From NCBI GenBank assembly GCA_965231815.1, contig OZ246890.1, forward strand, positions 2,666,001-2,730,000: a DNA stretch of 64,000 nucleotides, written 5' to 3'. This stretch comes from JAPPFW01 sp965231815 (GTDB lineage Bacteria > Actinomycetota > Acidimicrobiia > Spongiisociales > Spongiisociaceae). Positions 33,855 to 40,860 of the stretch are shown one piece after another (within the stretch, counting starts at the first letter, position 1; every line of letters starts with the position of its first letter). The notes below the pieces were generated by a model. It ran no database searches. It was not told where the DNA came from and saw only the letters and a program-made list of their open reading frames with translations. The position numbers were made by a program, and so were the translations under genes.

Positions 33855-34679
33855 TTATAGCGACCCCAAACGTTTTAGCCATCCCAGCGTGAATGCATTC
33901 CATTCGTCCACCATCTCGTAGAAGGCGATATGGCTGGATCCGGGTCCACGAAAAACATGCATGGTGGATCCCGGAATTCGACGCTGAACCTCCAAGCCGT
34001 AGCGGGTAGGAACCTGCCAGTCCACCTCCCCCGACGTAATAAGGGTAGGTACTCCGATCCGGTGCAGCCGGTCGAGGGTGTCGTGGGTCTTGTCGGCGTG
34101 GAAATGCCCGAGCATGCCTTCCTTGCTGGGAGGATGAGGGTTCTCGAAGATGAACCCGCGCTCGAAGGCGTCCACTTCCTCGATCCGCTCGTTGATGAAG
34201 TGCGGGCTCGCCACCCAGAGCAGCGCGGTCCGGATATACATCCGGTAGTCGTCGTGGAGTACCGGCAACTCGTTGGTGTCGATCATCCTTATGAACCACT
34301 CGTCGGAGCGGCCCCATGTGCAATGCAGCTGAAGAGAAGCAACTTTGGAAGGATGGTTGATGGCCAGTTCCTGAGCGGTGGCGCTTCCCAACGAAAGACC
34401 GGAAACATGGGCTCGTTTGATATCGAGGTGGTCGAGAAGGGCCGCTGCGTCATCACCGAGGACGGCCATGGAGTATCCGGTGGGATCGGTCGGTCGGGTC
34501 GTCTGCCCGGTACCGCGGGCGTCGTAGGTGATGACCGTGTAGTGATCGCGGTAGGCGCCCACCTGCTGGGACCAGGTGGAATGGTCGGCGGCGGTCCCCA
34601 TTATCAGCAGCAGCGGGTCACCTGAACCTTCTACTTCATAGTACATCTCGATCCCGGTTGTGAGCGAGGCGAACGGCAT
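33855..34679 (-). CDS. alpha/beta hydrolase
   Basis: A 274-residue serine hydrolase. Oxyanion strand LLLIMGTAADHSTW, YDARGTGQTTRP, nucleophile elbow VSGLSLGSATA (G-x-S-x-G), acid region TSGEVDWQVPTRY and catalytic His in GPGSSHIAFYE. Related to the 3-oxoadipate enol-lactonase/esterase group, substrate unknown. Same strand as the dehydrogenase-amidase operon but separated by 64 bp from the dehydrogenase, which lies upstream; likely the last gene of that operon. GGAGG precedes the ATG. Confidence 0.85.
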   Translation of the reverse strand: MPFASLTTGIEMYYEVEGSGDPLLLIMGTAADHSTWSQQVGAYRDHYTVITYDARGTGQTTRPTDPTGYSMAVLGDDAAALLDHLDIKRAHVSGLSLGSATAQELAINHPSKVASLQLHCTWGRSDEWFIRMIDTNELPVLHDDYRMYIRTALLWVASPHFINERIEEVDAFERGFIFENPHPPSKEGMLGHFHADKTHDTLDRLHRIGVPTLITSGEVDWQVPTRYGLEVQRRIPGSTMHVFRGPGSSHIAFYEMVDEWNAFTLGWLKRLGSL

Positions 34680-34743
34680 GGCTTAACCTCCTTGCTGAAC
34701 GTCGGATAATGCGAGTCTCGCCAATCTCACCGTGTATTGGGCT

Positions 34744-35760
34744 CTACCGCGGGGCTTCGGCATCGGTACTCATGATTATCTTGATATCGGCTCGGGTTGC
34801 TGTAGCCAGGTCCTCGAAAGCCTCCGCTACCTCGTCGAAACTCACTACGCTCCCGATCATCGGATCGAGGTCGAGCCTCCCGTGGCTCAGGTGATGGGCA
34901 GCCTCTTCGAATACTTCATCGGGATAGCAGAAGCTCCCCACGATGGTCCGTTCGCTGGTCACGATATCGAAGAGCGGAACCGATATCTCCGGAAGTCCGA
35001 GCCCGACGAAGCAGACGACAGCGCCTTTGGGGACGCTCCTGATCGCCGCGGCCGCGGTAACCGATATCCCCACGGCATCGAAGGCAACATTGAACGGTCC
35101 GGCTTTGTTGACCTCCTCGGGGTTGAGGGCCCGGAAGCCCATTGTCTCAGCCAACTCTCTCCGTTCCCCGATCGGATCGGATACCGCCACTCGGACGGCC
35201 CCCTCAAGCCGACAGGTCTGGGCGATGGATTGGCCGATCATCCCGCCGCCCACCACGAGCACCGACTGGCCCCGTGCAACTCCTGCTCTGCGGGTGGCCT
35301 GCAGCGCTACCGCCATCGGCTCCACCCCCGCACCCCACAGAAGGCTGAGGTCTTCCAAGGGTACGATGCGATCGCACGGAACCACGATCGCATCGGCAAA
35401 CGCTCCCTGAATCTCGGGGTTGACCCCGATGACCCGCAATCGCTCGCAATGGTTACCGGGACCGTGACCACACGACCCGTCACAGGGTATTCCCGGATTG
35501 AATGTCACCGGCGTTCCGATGCTGAATCCATCCACCCCGGGACCTGTTTCCTCCACCCATCCACTTGCCTCATGTCCCATAATCATGCCCGGCGCCCGCC
35601 GTCCCGATTCCCCCGTATAACCATGCAGGTCCGAGCCACAGATACCCACATAGGCCATCCGGAGGCGAACCTGACCCGGTCCGGGGCGGGGGCGGGGGCG
35701 GGTTTCGATATGGAAACGGTGGGGACCGTCGAACACCAGCACCCGCATGTCAGGGTTCAT
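34744..35760 (-). CDS. zinc-dependent alcohol dehydrogenase family (MDR)
   Basis: A 338-residue medium-chain dehydrogenase oxidising an alcohol or polyol with NAD(P). Catalytic zinc region GICGSDLHGY and GHEASGWVEE; structural-zinc lobe PGIPCDGSCGHGPGNHC; Rossmann motif VLVVGGGMIGQSIA. Resembles the threonine/sorbitol dehydrogenase branch. ATG 35760 overlaps the stop of the amidase gene by 4 bp (ATGA), which fixes the start and rejects the 14-codon longer frame. Confidence 0.87.
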   Translation of the reverse strand: MNPDMRVLVFDGPHRFHIETRPRPRPGPGQVRLRMAYVGICGSDLHGYTGESGRRAPGMIMGHEASGWVEETGPGVDGFSIGTPVTFNPGIPCDGSCGHGPGNHCERLRVIGVNPEIQGAFADAIVVPCDRIVPLEDLSLLWGAGVEPMAVALQATRRAGVARGQSVLVVGGGMIGQSIAQTCRLEGAVRVAVSDPIGERRELAETMGFRALNPEEVNKAGPFNVAFDAVGISVTAAAAIRSVPKGAVVCFVGLGLPEISVPLFDIVTSERTIVGSFCYPDEVFEEAAHHLSHGRLDLDPMIGSVVSFDEVAEAFEDLATATRADIKIIMSTDAEAPR

Positions 35761-37178
35761 GGCGTAGCGTCCATGTGTATCGGGGGATGCTGTTCCACCC
35801 ATGGGGTGGCGGCCTCGTAGGCCGCGGCAACCTGGAGAACGGTTGCCTCGTCAAAGGGGCGGCCCGCGATTTGCAACCCCACCGGCAAGCCTTGGCGGTC
35901 GTACCCGCACGGGATGCTCATAGCGGGTTGACCCGATAGATTGAAGGGAGCGGTAGTCCGCACGTACGACGCCGTGACATCCTCCATTTGTTCCCCGACT
36001 TCGAACTCCTCCTGGTCGAGCAGTGCAGCGGTGGAGGGCAGCGTGGGACACGCCACCACATCGAGACGATTCTGCCGGAAGGCTTCCATCAACCCGTTCC
36101 GTATCACGACCCGGGCGCGCAGTCCCGCCAGGTAGTGGGAGGAGGGAGCGATGGTTCCGGAGGCCAGCAGTTCTCGTATGCCGGGCGTGATGAGTTCGGG
36201 ATTCTCTTGCAGCAAGCGCCGGTGGTAGGCGGCGGCTTCAGGACCGACAATCGCAAACTCGGCGCCCAGCGTGGATCGGAGTTCGGGAATGTGAACTCCC
36301 GCGATCTCGGCCCCGAGGTTTCCGAAGACCTCGACCGCCTCCCCGAACGCGGTGGCCACACCCTCTTGCAGGGGAGCGAAGGGGTAGCCCTCCAAGACTC
36401 CGATCCGTAGTCCGTCGACACCTCTCTCCAAGGAGGCGCCGAAGTCCGGTACCGGTCTGCGACTGGTGGCAGGATCGGCCTGGTCATGACCCGCGAGTAC
36501 CTGTAGGCTCGCCGCGCAGTCCGCCACGGTAGCGGCCAACGGACCGATGTGGTCCAAGGACCATGCCAGGGACTCCACCCCCGCCCGGGAGACCCTGCCG
36601 AAGGTGGGCTTGATTCCGGCAATCCCGCACACCGACGCCGGTATCCTGATCGAACCACCGGTATCGCTACCGAGCGCCATCGGCACCACCCCGGTAGCGA
36701 CCGCGGCACCCGAGCCGCCACTCGAACCGCCGGGTATGCGTTCGACATCCCATGGATTGGTGGTAGGGGGGCTGTACACGCCGCAAGCGAGTTCGTGGGT
36801 GTTCGTTTTTCCAATCAGCACGGCTCCCGCTTGGCGTAAACGGGCCACGACGGTGGCGTCGGCGTGGCGGGGACGATCGGGATAGGCTGGAGAACCGGAC
36901 AGGGTGGCATGCCCGGCCATGTCGATTATGTCCTTAACCGCGACCGGGATCCCCGCCATAGGCCCACAATCGTGTCCGGCGGACAATCGTGTATCGACCG
37001 CGGCGGCAGCCTCCAAGGCGCCTTCCCGGTCGACAACTCGAAAAGCGTGCACCATTCGGTCGACCCGGTCAATACCGGCGAGTGCGGCGTTGGTCAGTTC
37101 CACCGAGGTGATACGGCCCTCTCGAAGCCGTCGAGCGGCGCCTCCGATCCATCCGCTCCGCATCGCGGTCACGACCAT
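35757..37178 (-). CDS. amidase signature (AS) family amidase
   Basis: An AS-family enzyme (GatA/AtzE/allophanate-hydrolase-like) of about 473 residues using the Ser-cisSer-Lys triad: Lys in GIPVAVKDIIDMAG, cis-Ser in IPGGSSGGSGAAVA, and nucleophile Ser in GSDTGGSIRIPASVCG. The start is uncertain between ATG 37178, GTG 37172 (GTGA overlap with the small upstream gene) and ATG 37163; all give the full domain. The 62-residue upstream protein is probably its partner. Downstream it overlaps the dehydrogenase. Likely hydrolyses a carboxamide in a catabolic pathway with the RidA and FAH proteins. Confidence 0.88.
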   Translation of the reverse strand: MVVTAMRSGWIGGAARRLREGRITSVELTNAALAGIDRVDRMVHAFRVVDREGALEAAAAVDTRLSAGHDCGPMAGIPVAVKDIIDMAGHATLSGSPAYPDRPRHADATVVARLRQAGAVLIGKTNTHELACGVYSPPTTNPWDVERIPGGSSGGSGAAVATGVVPMALGSDTGGSIRIPASVCGIAGIKPTFGRVSRAGVESLAWSLDHIGPLAATVADCAASLQVLAGHDQADPATSRRPVPDFGASLERGVDGLRIGVLEGYPFAPLQEGVATAFGEAVEVFGNLGAEIAGVHIPELRSTLGAEFAIVGPEAAAYHRRLLQENPELITPGIRELLASGTIAPSSHYLAGLRARVVIRNGLMEAFRQNRLDVVACPTLPSTAALLDQEEFEVGEQMEDVTASYVRTTAPFNLSGQPAMSIPCGYDRQGLPVGLQIAGRPFDEATVLQVAAAYEAATPWVEQHPPIHMDATP

Positions 37179-37357
37179 TCCGGAACGAAGGAGACCGGGT
37201 TGGCGGTCGGATCGGAATCCACCAGTCGATCCAGCTCCCGGCTGTCGGCCAGCCATCCGGTGAGAGTCCTACCGATACCTTCGACGTCGAATTTCGACGG
37301 GCTCAGGCCGGTGCTCTCCAGGGCCTTGACCACCCGCTCCTCGGGATACTCACCCAT
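37169..37357 (-). CDS. small AtzG/GatC-like amidase subunit (DUF4089-type)
   Basis: A 62-residue protein: ERVVKALESTGLSPSKFDVEGIGRTLTGWLADSRELDRL then DSDPTANPVSFVPEW. Size, helical composition and the P-x-x-x-F/x-P-x-W ending match the small subunits (AtzG, DUF4089) that wrap around AS-family amidases and are needed for their solubility or activity. It overlaps RidA upstream by 8 bp and the amidase downstream, so it is almost certainly translated with them. Assignment rests on size, pattern and position. Confidence 0.62.
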   Translation of the reverse strand: MGEYPEERVVKALESTGLSPSKFDVEGIGRTLTGWLADSRELDRLVDSDPTANPVSFVPEWS

Positions 37358-37742
37358 CGCCCGTCACCGCAATCACATCGACCTCCATCTTGAGACCGGG
37401 CAAACCCAGGGCCGCCGCTTGCATGGCGGTCACCGCCGGATAGGGCCTCCCCTCGAACACCTCCCGGCGGATCGGAAACTCCTCGGCGATCTCCCGGATA
37501 TCCTGCATGATGTACGTCACCTTGACCACATCGGCGATGGAGCTTCCCGCCGCCTCGAGGATGTCGCGGATGTTGTTCCAGACCTGGCGAGCCTGCTCCG
37601 CCACCGTGTCCCCTACGATCCGTCCGTTCCGGTCGAACGCCACCTGCCCGGCCAGGTACAGGGTGTTGCCTGCCCGGATGGCGTGGGAATAGGGCTCCGG
37701 CGGAGGGCTCAGAGCTTGAACTTCGACTGCCTCGATCGCCAG
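37350..37742 (-). CDS. RidA family protein with apparent CTG start
   Basis: RidA/YjgF/UK114 trimeric deaminase (130 residues) that hydrolyses reactive enamines/imines. Motifs: SPPPEPYSHAIRAGNTLYLAGQVAFD, QARQVWNNIRDILEAAGSSIADVVKVTYIMQD, RPYPAVTAMQAAAL and LKMEVDVIAV. Homology requires a start upstream of the GTG at 37643. In that frame the only candidate after the previous stop is CTG 37742, 6 nt after a perfect Shine-Dalgarno AAGGAGGTGA (37746-37755). First gene of the RidA-AtzG-amidase-dehydrogenase-hydrolase operon, divergent from the FAH gene. Confidence 0.82.
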   Translation of the reverse strand: MAIEAVEVQALSPPPEPYSHAIRAGNTLYLAGQVAFDRNGRIVGDTVAEQARQVWNNIRDILEAAGSSIADVVKVTYIMQDIREIAEEFPIRREVFEGRPYPAVTAMQAAALGLPGLKMEVDVIAVTGDG

Positions 37743-37745
37743 TGT

Positions 37746-37755
37746 TCACCTCCTT
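37746..37755 (-). promoter_or_regulatory. perfect Shine-Dalgarno fixing the CTG start of RidA
   Basis: The reverse strand reads AAGGAGGTGA, fully complementary to the 16S rRNA 3' end. Its GGAGG core is 6 nt from CTG 37742, and no ATG, GTG or TTG lies in frame at a usable distance. It is the strongest ribosome-binding site noticed in the window. Confidence 0.75.
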
Positions 37756-37808
37756 GCTGTCGTCGAAGAGCATATACAATCCGAGGCAGCTTAAGAGAGA
37801 AGGAATGG

Positions 37809-38636
37809 ATGCGGATCGCACGTTTCAGAACGGATGGAGGATCGAGATGGGGTTTCGTGGAGGGAACGACCATCCGGCAAGTGACCGGGGGAGTAGCCTT
37901 GCTGGACGTTCTCGGCGACCTTTCGGGTCTAGCGGAATTGGCCCAGCAGGCATCGGATCCGATACCGATCCAAGAAGCCGACCTGCTTGCCCCGATCACC
38001 AACCCTCCTCAGTTCTTGGGGATCGGCCTCAACTACCGAGAACATGCCGCTGAATCCGGAGTTGCGGTACCAACGTCGCCGGTGAGCTTCCCGTTCTTCA
38101 ATTCGTCGATCATCGGACCCGGCGATCCTATCGAGCTCCCTCCATTCACCCGAGAGGTTGATTGGGAGGTGGAGTTGGGGGTAGTGATCGGTAAGCCCGC
38201 CCGTAACGTAGCTGTTGATCGCGCCTTGGACTACGTGGCCGGGTACGTCATCGTCAACGACCTCTCCGCCCGCGACATCCAGATGGGTGAGGGCCAGTGG
38301 AGTCGAGGCAAGTCATTCGATACTTTCAAGCCGATGGGACCTTGGATCACCACCGTTGATGAACTCGGCGCGGCCGATAACCTTGATGTCAAGTTGTGGG
38401 TTAACGATGAAATCAAACAATCGGGAAATACTTCCGACCTGATCTTCAACGTGGCTGAATTGGTATCCCACATGTCACAGTCGTTGACCCTCGGCGTAGG
38501 GGCGGTGATCTCCACCGGTACCCCCAGTGGGGTCGGGTTCGCTCGCAAACCTCCCGAGTTCTTGAGGTCGGGCGATATCGTCACTCTCGAGATCGAGGGT
38601 ATCGGGAAAATCACCAATCCGGTCATCGAAAGTTAA
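37809..38636 (+). CDS. fumarylacetoacetate hydrolase (FAH) family protein
   Basis: A 275-residue FAH-superfamily enzyme: metal-dependent hydrolysis, decarboxylation or tautomerisation of 2-oxo acids. PPQFLGIGLNYREHAAESG, EVDWEVELGVVIGKPARNV (metal Glu residues), AGYVIVNDLSARDIQ, SFDTFKPMGPWI, VISTGTPSGVGFARKPP and LRSGDIVTLEIEGIG match the family. ATG 37809 has AAGGA upstream; a far longer in-frame start at 36864 runs antisense through the amidase and is rejected. Divergent from RidA over 66 bp with a TACAAT at 37775-37780 as a possible -10. Confidence 0.88.
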   Translation: MRIARFRTDGGSRWGFVEGTTIRQVTGGVALLDVLGDLSGLAELAQQASDPIPIQEADLLAPITNPPQFLGIGLNYREHAAESGVAVPTSPVSFPFFNSSIIGPGDPIELPPFTREVDWEVELGVVIGKPARNVAVDRALDYVAGYVIVNDLSARDIQMGEGQWSRGKSFDTFKPMGPWITTVDELGAADNLDVKLWVNDEIKQSGNTSDLIFNVAELVSHMSQSLTLGVGAVISTGTPSGVGFARKPPEFLRSGDIVTLEIEGIGKITNPVIES

Positions 38637-38667
38637 GCCCCCGACGAATCCTGTACACAGCGGCCTC

Positions 38668-38785
38668 CTAGGAGGGTCCTGAAAAACGAATCCTACGGGG
38701 TTCGGTGGTTGGCAAACCGCCTGGTCAGAGAGTTGCGGGTTAGCGGGTGAACCCCTTTGTACGGGGTTTCTCAGCACCCTCCTAG
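38668..38785. repeat. MITE copy C (118 bp, inverted orientation)
   Basis: Reads CTAGGAGGGTCCTGA ... TCTCAGCACCCTCCTAG; its reverse complement aligns throughout with copies A and B, including AACCCCGTACAAAGGGGTTC and CTAACCCGCAAC. Inserted between the FAH gene stop and the alpha/beta hydrolase gene, which are on the same strand. The 12-bp-plus inverted ends could fold as a terminator. Confidence 0.87.
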
Positions 38786-38827
38786 AATCCTTATATCAGG
38801 CGACGGTACGGCGCGAAGGAGGACCTG

Positions 38828-39643
38828 ATGCCGACAGTTGAAGTCAACGGAGTCAACCTCTGGTACCAGTTCTCCGGCGAAGGCGAGACGGTGGTGCAGA
38901 TAGGTGGGGCGGTAAGCGGCCACGAGGGGTATGCAACCATCACTCCCGGCCTGTCACGGCACTACCGGGTTCTGGACTACGACCACCGTGGCTACGGTCT
39001 GAGCAGCCGCCCCGAACAGCGCTACACGCTCGAGGTGTGGAGCGCCGACCTCGCCGGCCTCATGGACGCCCTGGAGATCGAGAAAGCACACATCCACGGT
39101 GGATCGATGGGTAGCTTCATAGCCTTGGACTTCGCCGCGCGGTATCCCGAAAAGGTCGACAAATTGCTGATGGGCGCCGGAGCGGTCGCCAAGTGTGACG
39201 CTATGAGCATCCACATGTTCCGCATCTGGCAGTACATAGCGTCGGCCTACGGCGTGGTGTCCGAGGAGTTGGCGAGGGAACTCCTGACCAAAGCCTTTTC
39301 CCGTACCTTTCTGGACGAGATGGGCGACCACATACTGTGGGAAACCAGGGATGTATTGGAGCAGAATACGGAGCTTTCCGTGTTCATCGACGCTTGCCAG
39401 GCGATGATCGATACCGACGTACGGGATCTTCTACCCGCAGTCGAAGCTCCGGCACTGGTAATGGTGGGGATTCACGACATCCTGACCCCCCTCGACGCCG
39501 GGCCCGGCGGAGCAGGAGCGCGCTACGTCGCCGATAACCTTCCGAACGGGCGGTTGGAGATATTTCATGAAAGCGGCCATTCCCACTACGTCGAGGAGGT
39601 CGACCGTTCAATCGAAGTCATTATCGACTTTCTCGCTGAATGA
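38828..39643 (+). CDS. alpha/beta hydrolase
   Basis: A 271-residue hydrolase. VNGVNLWYQFSGEGETVVQIGG (oxyanion region), DYDHRGYGLSSRP, elbow IHGGSMGSFIALD (G-x-S-x-G), Asp in MVGIHDILTPLDAG and His in HESGHSHYVEE. The PLD-type DHRG-G-S-P signature resembles carboxylesterases and C-C bond hydrolases of aromatic pathways. GAAGGAGG is 7 nt before the ATG, just beyond MITE C. Possibly acts in the same pathway as the FAH protein. Confidence 0.85.
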   Translation: MPTVEVNGVNLWYQFSGEGETVVQIGGAVSGHEGYATITPGLSRHYRVLDYDHRGYGLSSRPEQRYTLEVWSADLAGLMDALEIEKAHIHGGSMGSFIALDFAARYPEKVDKLLMGAGAVAKCDAMSIHMFRIWQYIASAYGVVSEELARELLTKAFSRTFLDEMGDHILWETRDVLEQNTELSVFIDACQAMIDTDVRDLLPAVEAPALVMVGIHDILTPLDAGPGGAGARYVADNLPNGRLEIFHESGHSHYVEEVDRSIEVIIDFLAE

Positions 39644-39697
39644 GCGACTGTGGGTAGGAATCCCCACACACTTTGGGACCGGTGCTACGGTGGATCT

Positions 39698-40000
39698 ATG
39701 AGTGGGATACACACCGCCGTGATGGGAGAACGTGGGCGGATCGCGGTACCCGCCGATCTCAGGACACAACATGGCCTCAAGAAGGGCGCGTCACTGGTCT
39801 TTGTCGAGTCACCGTGGGGCTTGGTCATCACCAGCCGCGAAGCTCTACTGGATCGAATCCAGTCCGAACTCCAGGGCGGTAGCCTCCTTGAGGAACTCCT
39901 GGTCGATCGACGGCGAGAAGCTGCCATCGAAGATGCTCGGGTGATGACAGTACCGGACGCCGGCAGATCCGGGGTGAAGGACGATCAAAGACGGTTGTGA
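39698..40000 (+). CDS. AbrB/SpoVT-type DNA-binding protein, orphan antitoxin-like
   Basis: A 100-residue protein with a swapped-hairpin AbrB domain: MGERGRIAVPADLRTQHGLKKGASLVFVESPWGLVITSREALL, followed by a helical tail containing VDRRREAAIEDARV. The fold and C-terminal extension are typical of VapB/MazE-like antitoxins that repress their own operon. No PIN-domain or other toxin follows; the next gene is an SDR. ATG 39698 is the natural start because the domain begins directly after it. Confidence 0.75.
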   Translation: MSGIHTAVMGERGRIAVPADLRTQHGLKKGASLVFVESPWGLVITSREALLDRIQSELQGGSLLEELLVDRRREAAIEDARVMTVPDAGRSGVKDDQRRL

Positions 40001-40025
40001 GTCAACTCTTGGTAGTGGTATAAAC

Positions 40026-40769
40026 ATGAGGTTGAAGGGCAAAGTAGCGGTCGTCACCGGCGCCGGCCAAGGCATAGGAGCGGCGATAGCTCGTCTGTTT
40101 GCGCTGGAAGGAGCCCGGTTGGTTCTGGCCGACATCAGGAGCGACCCGGTGCAGAAGGTGGCGGCCGGAATCCAAGCGGATGGCGGGGAGGTGCTTACGG
40201 TCCGGACCGATGTCACATCGGACCGCGAATGCCGTCTCATGATCGACACGGCCATCCAACGCTTCGGAGGTCTGGACATCCTGATCAACAACGCCGGGAT
40301 AGCGGGTAAGGGTACGGTTACGGAGATAACCGAAGAAGCCTGGGATCGGGTAATGGCGGTCAACCTGAAGTCGATCTTCCTAGCTTCCCGCCATGCCGTC
40401 CCTCACATGGAGAGGGCAGGCGGCGGCTCGATCGTCTGCATTGCGTCAGTAGCGGGAATGACCGGCGAGATGGGCCAGGTCGCCTACAACACCTCGAAAC
40501 ACGGTGTCATCGGCCTGGTGCGCTGCATGGCTTACGATCACGCCGCGGCCGGTATCCGCGTGAACGCGGTTTGCCCCGGCGCCATCGACACCCCGCTACT
40601 CGAGCCTCTCCCGGCGGAGCGTCGAACGAGGTTGGAGAGAATGCATCTGATGGGTCGGCTCGGCCACCCTGAGGAGATCGCTCGGGCGGTCCTCCATCTG
40701 GCAAGTGACGAATCCTCGTTCACCACCGGGGCTGCATACGTGGTTGACGGAGGCTATACAGCCATCTGA
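40026..40769 (+). CDS. short-chain dehydrogenase/reductase (FabG-like)
   Basis: A 247-residue classical SDR. MRLKGKVAVVTGAGQGIGAAIARLF (TGxxxGxG), DVTSDRECR, LINNAGIAGKG, and catalytic IASVAGMTGEMGQVAYNTSKHG give Ser, Tyr and Lys; C-terminal GAAYVVDGGYTAI. This is the common 3-oxoacyl-ACP-reductase/2-hydroxy-acid dehydrogenase pattern and the substrate cannot be fixed. It starts 25 bp after the AbrB-like gene, so they may be co-transcribed. Confidence 0.86.
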   Translation: MRLKGKVAVVTGAGQGIGAAIARLFALEGARLVLADIRSDPVQKVAAGIQADGGEVLTVRTDVTSDRECRLMIDTAIQRFGGLDILINNAGIAGKGTVTEITEEAWDRVMAVNLKSIFLASRHAVPHMERAGGGSIVCIASVAGMTGEMGQVAYNTSKHGVIGLVRCMAYDHAAAGIRVNAVCPGAIDTPLLEPLPAERRTRLERMHLMGRLGHPEEIARAVLHLASDESSFTTGAAYVVDGGYTAI

Positions 40770-40860
40770 ACGGTAGCGTCCCTTCGATCTCTCCCCGGTA
40801 GGCGCCGGGACCACCGCCGGAAGAAGTCTCTGTCTCGTGTCTACCGCGTCAGATGAGCTG

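Noticed and set aside
36864..37808. Long N-terminal extension of the FAH protein
   Set aside because: It runs antisense through the amidase, AtzG-like and RidA genes; homology starts at 37809.
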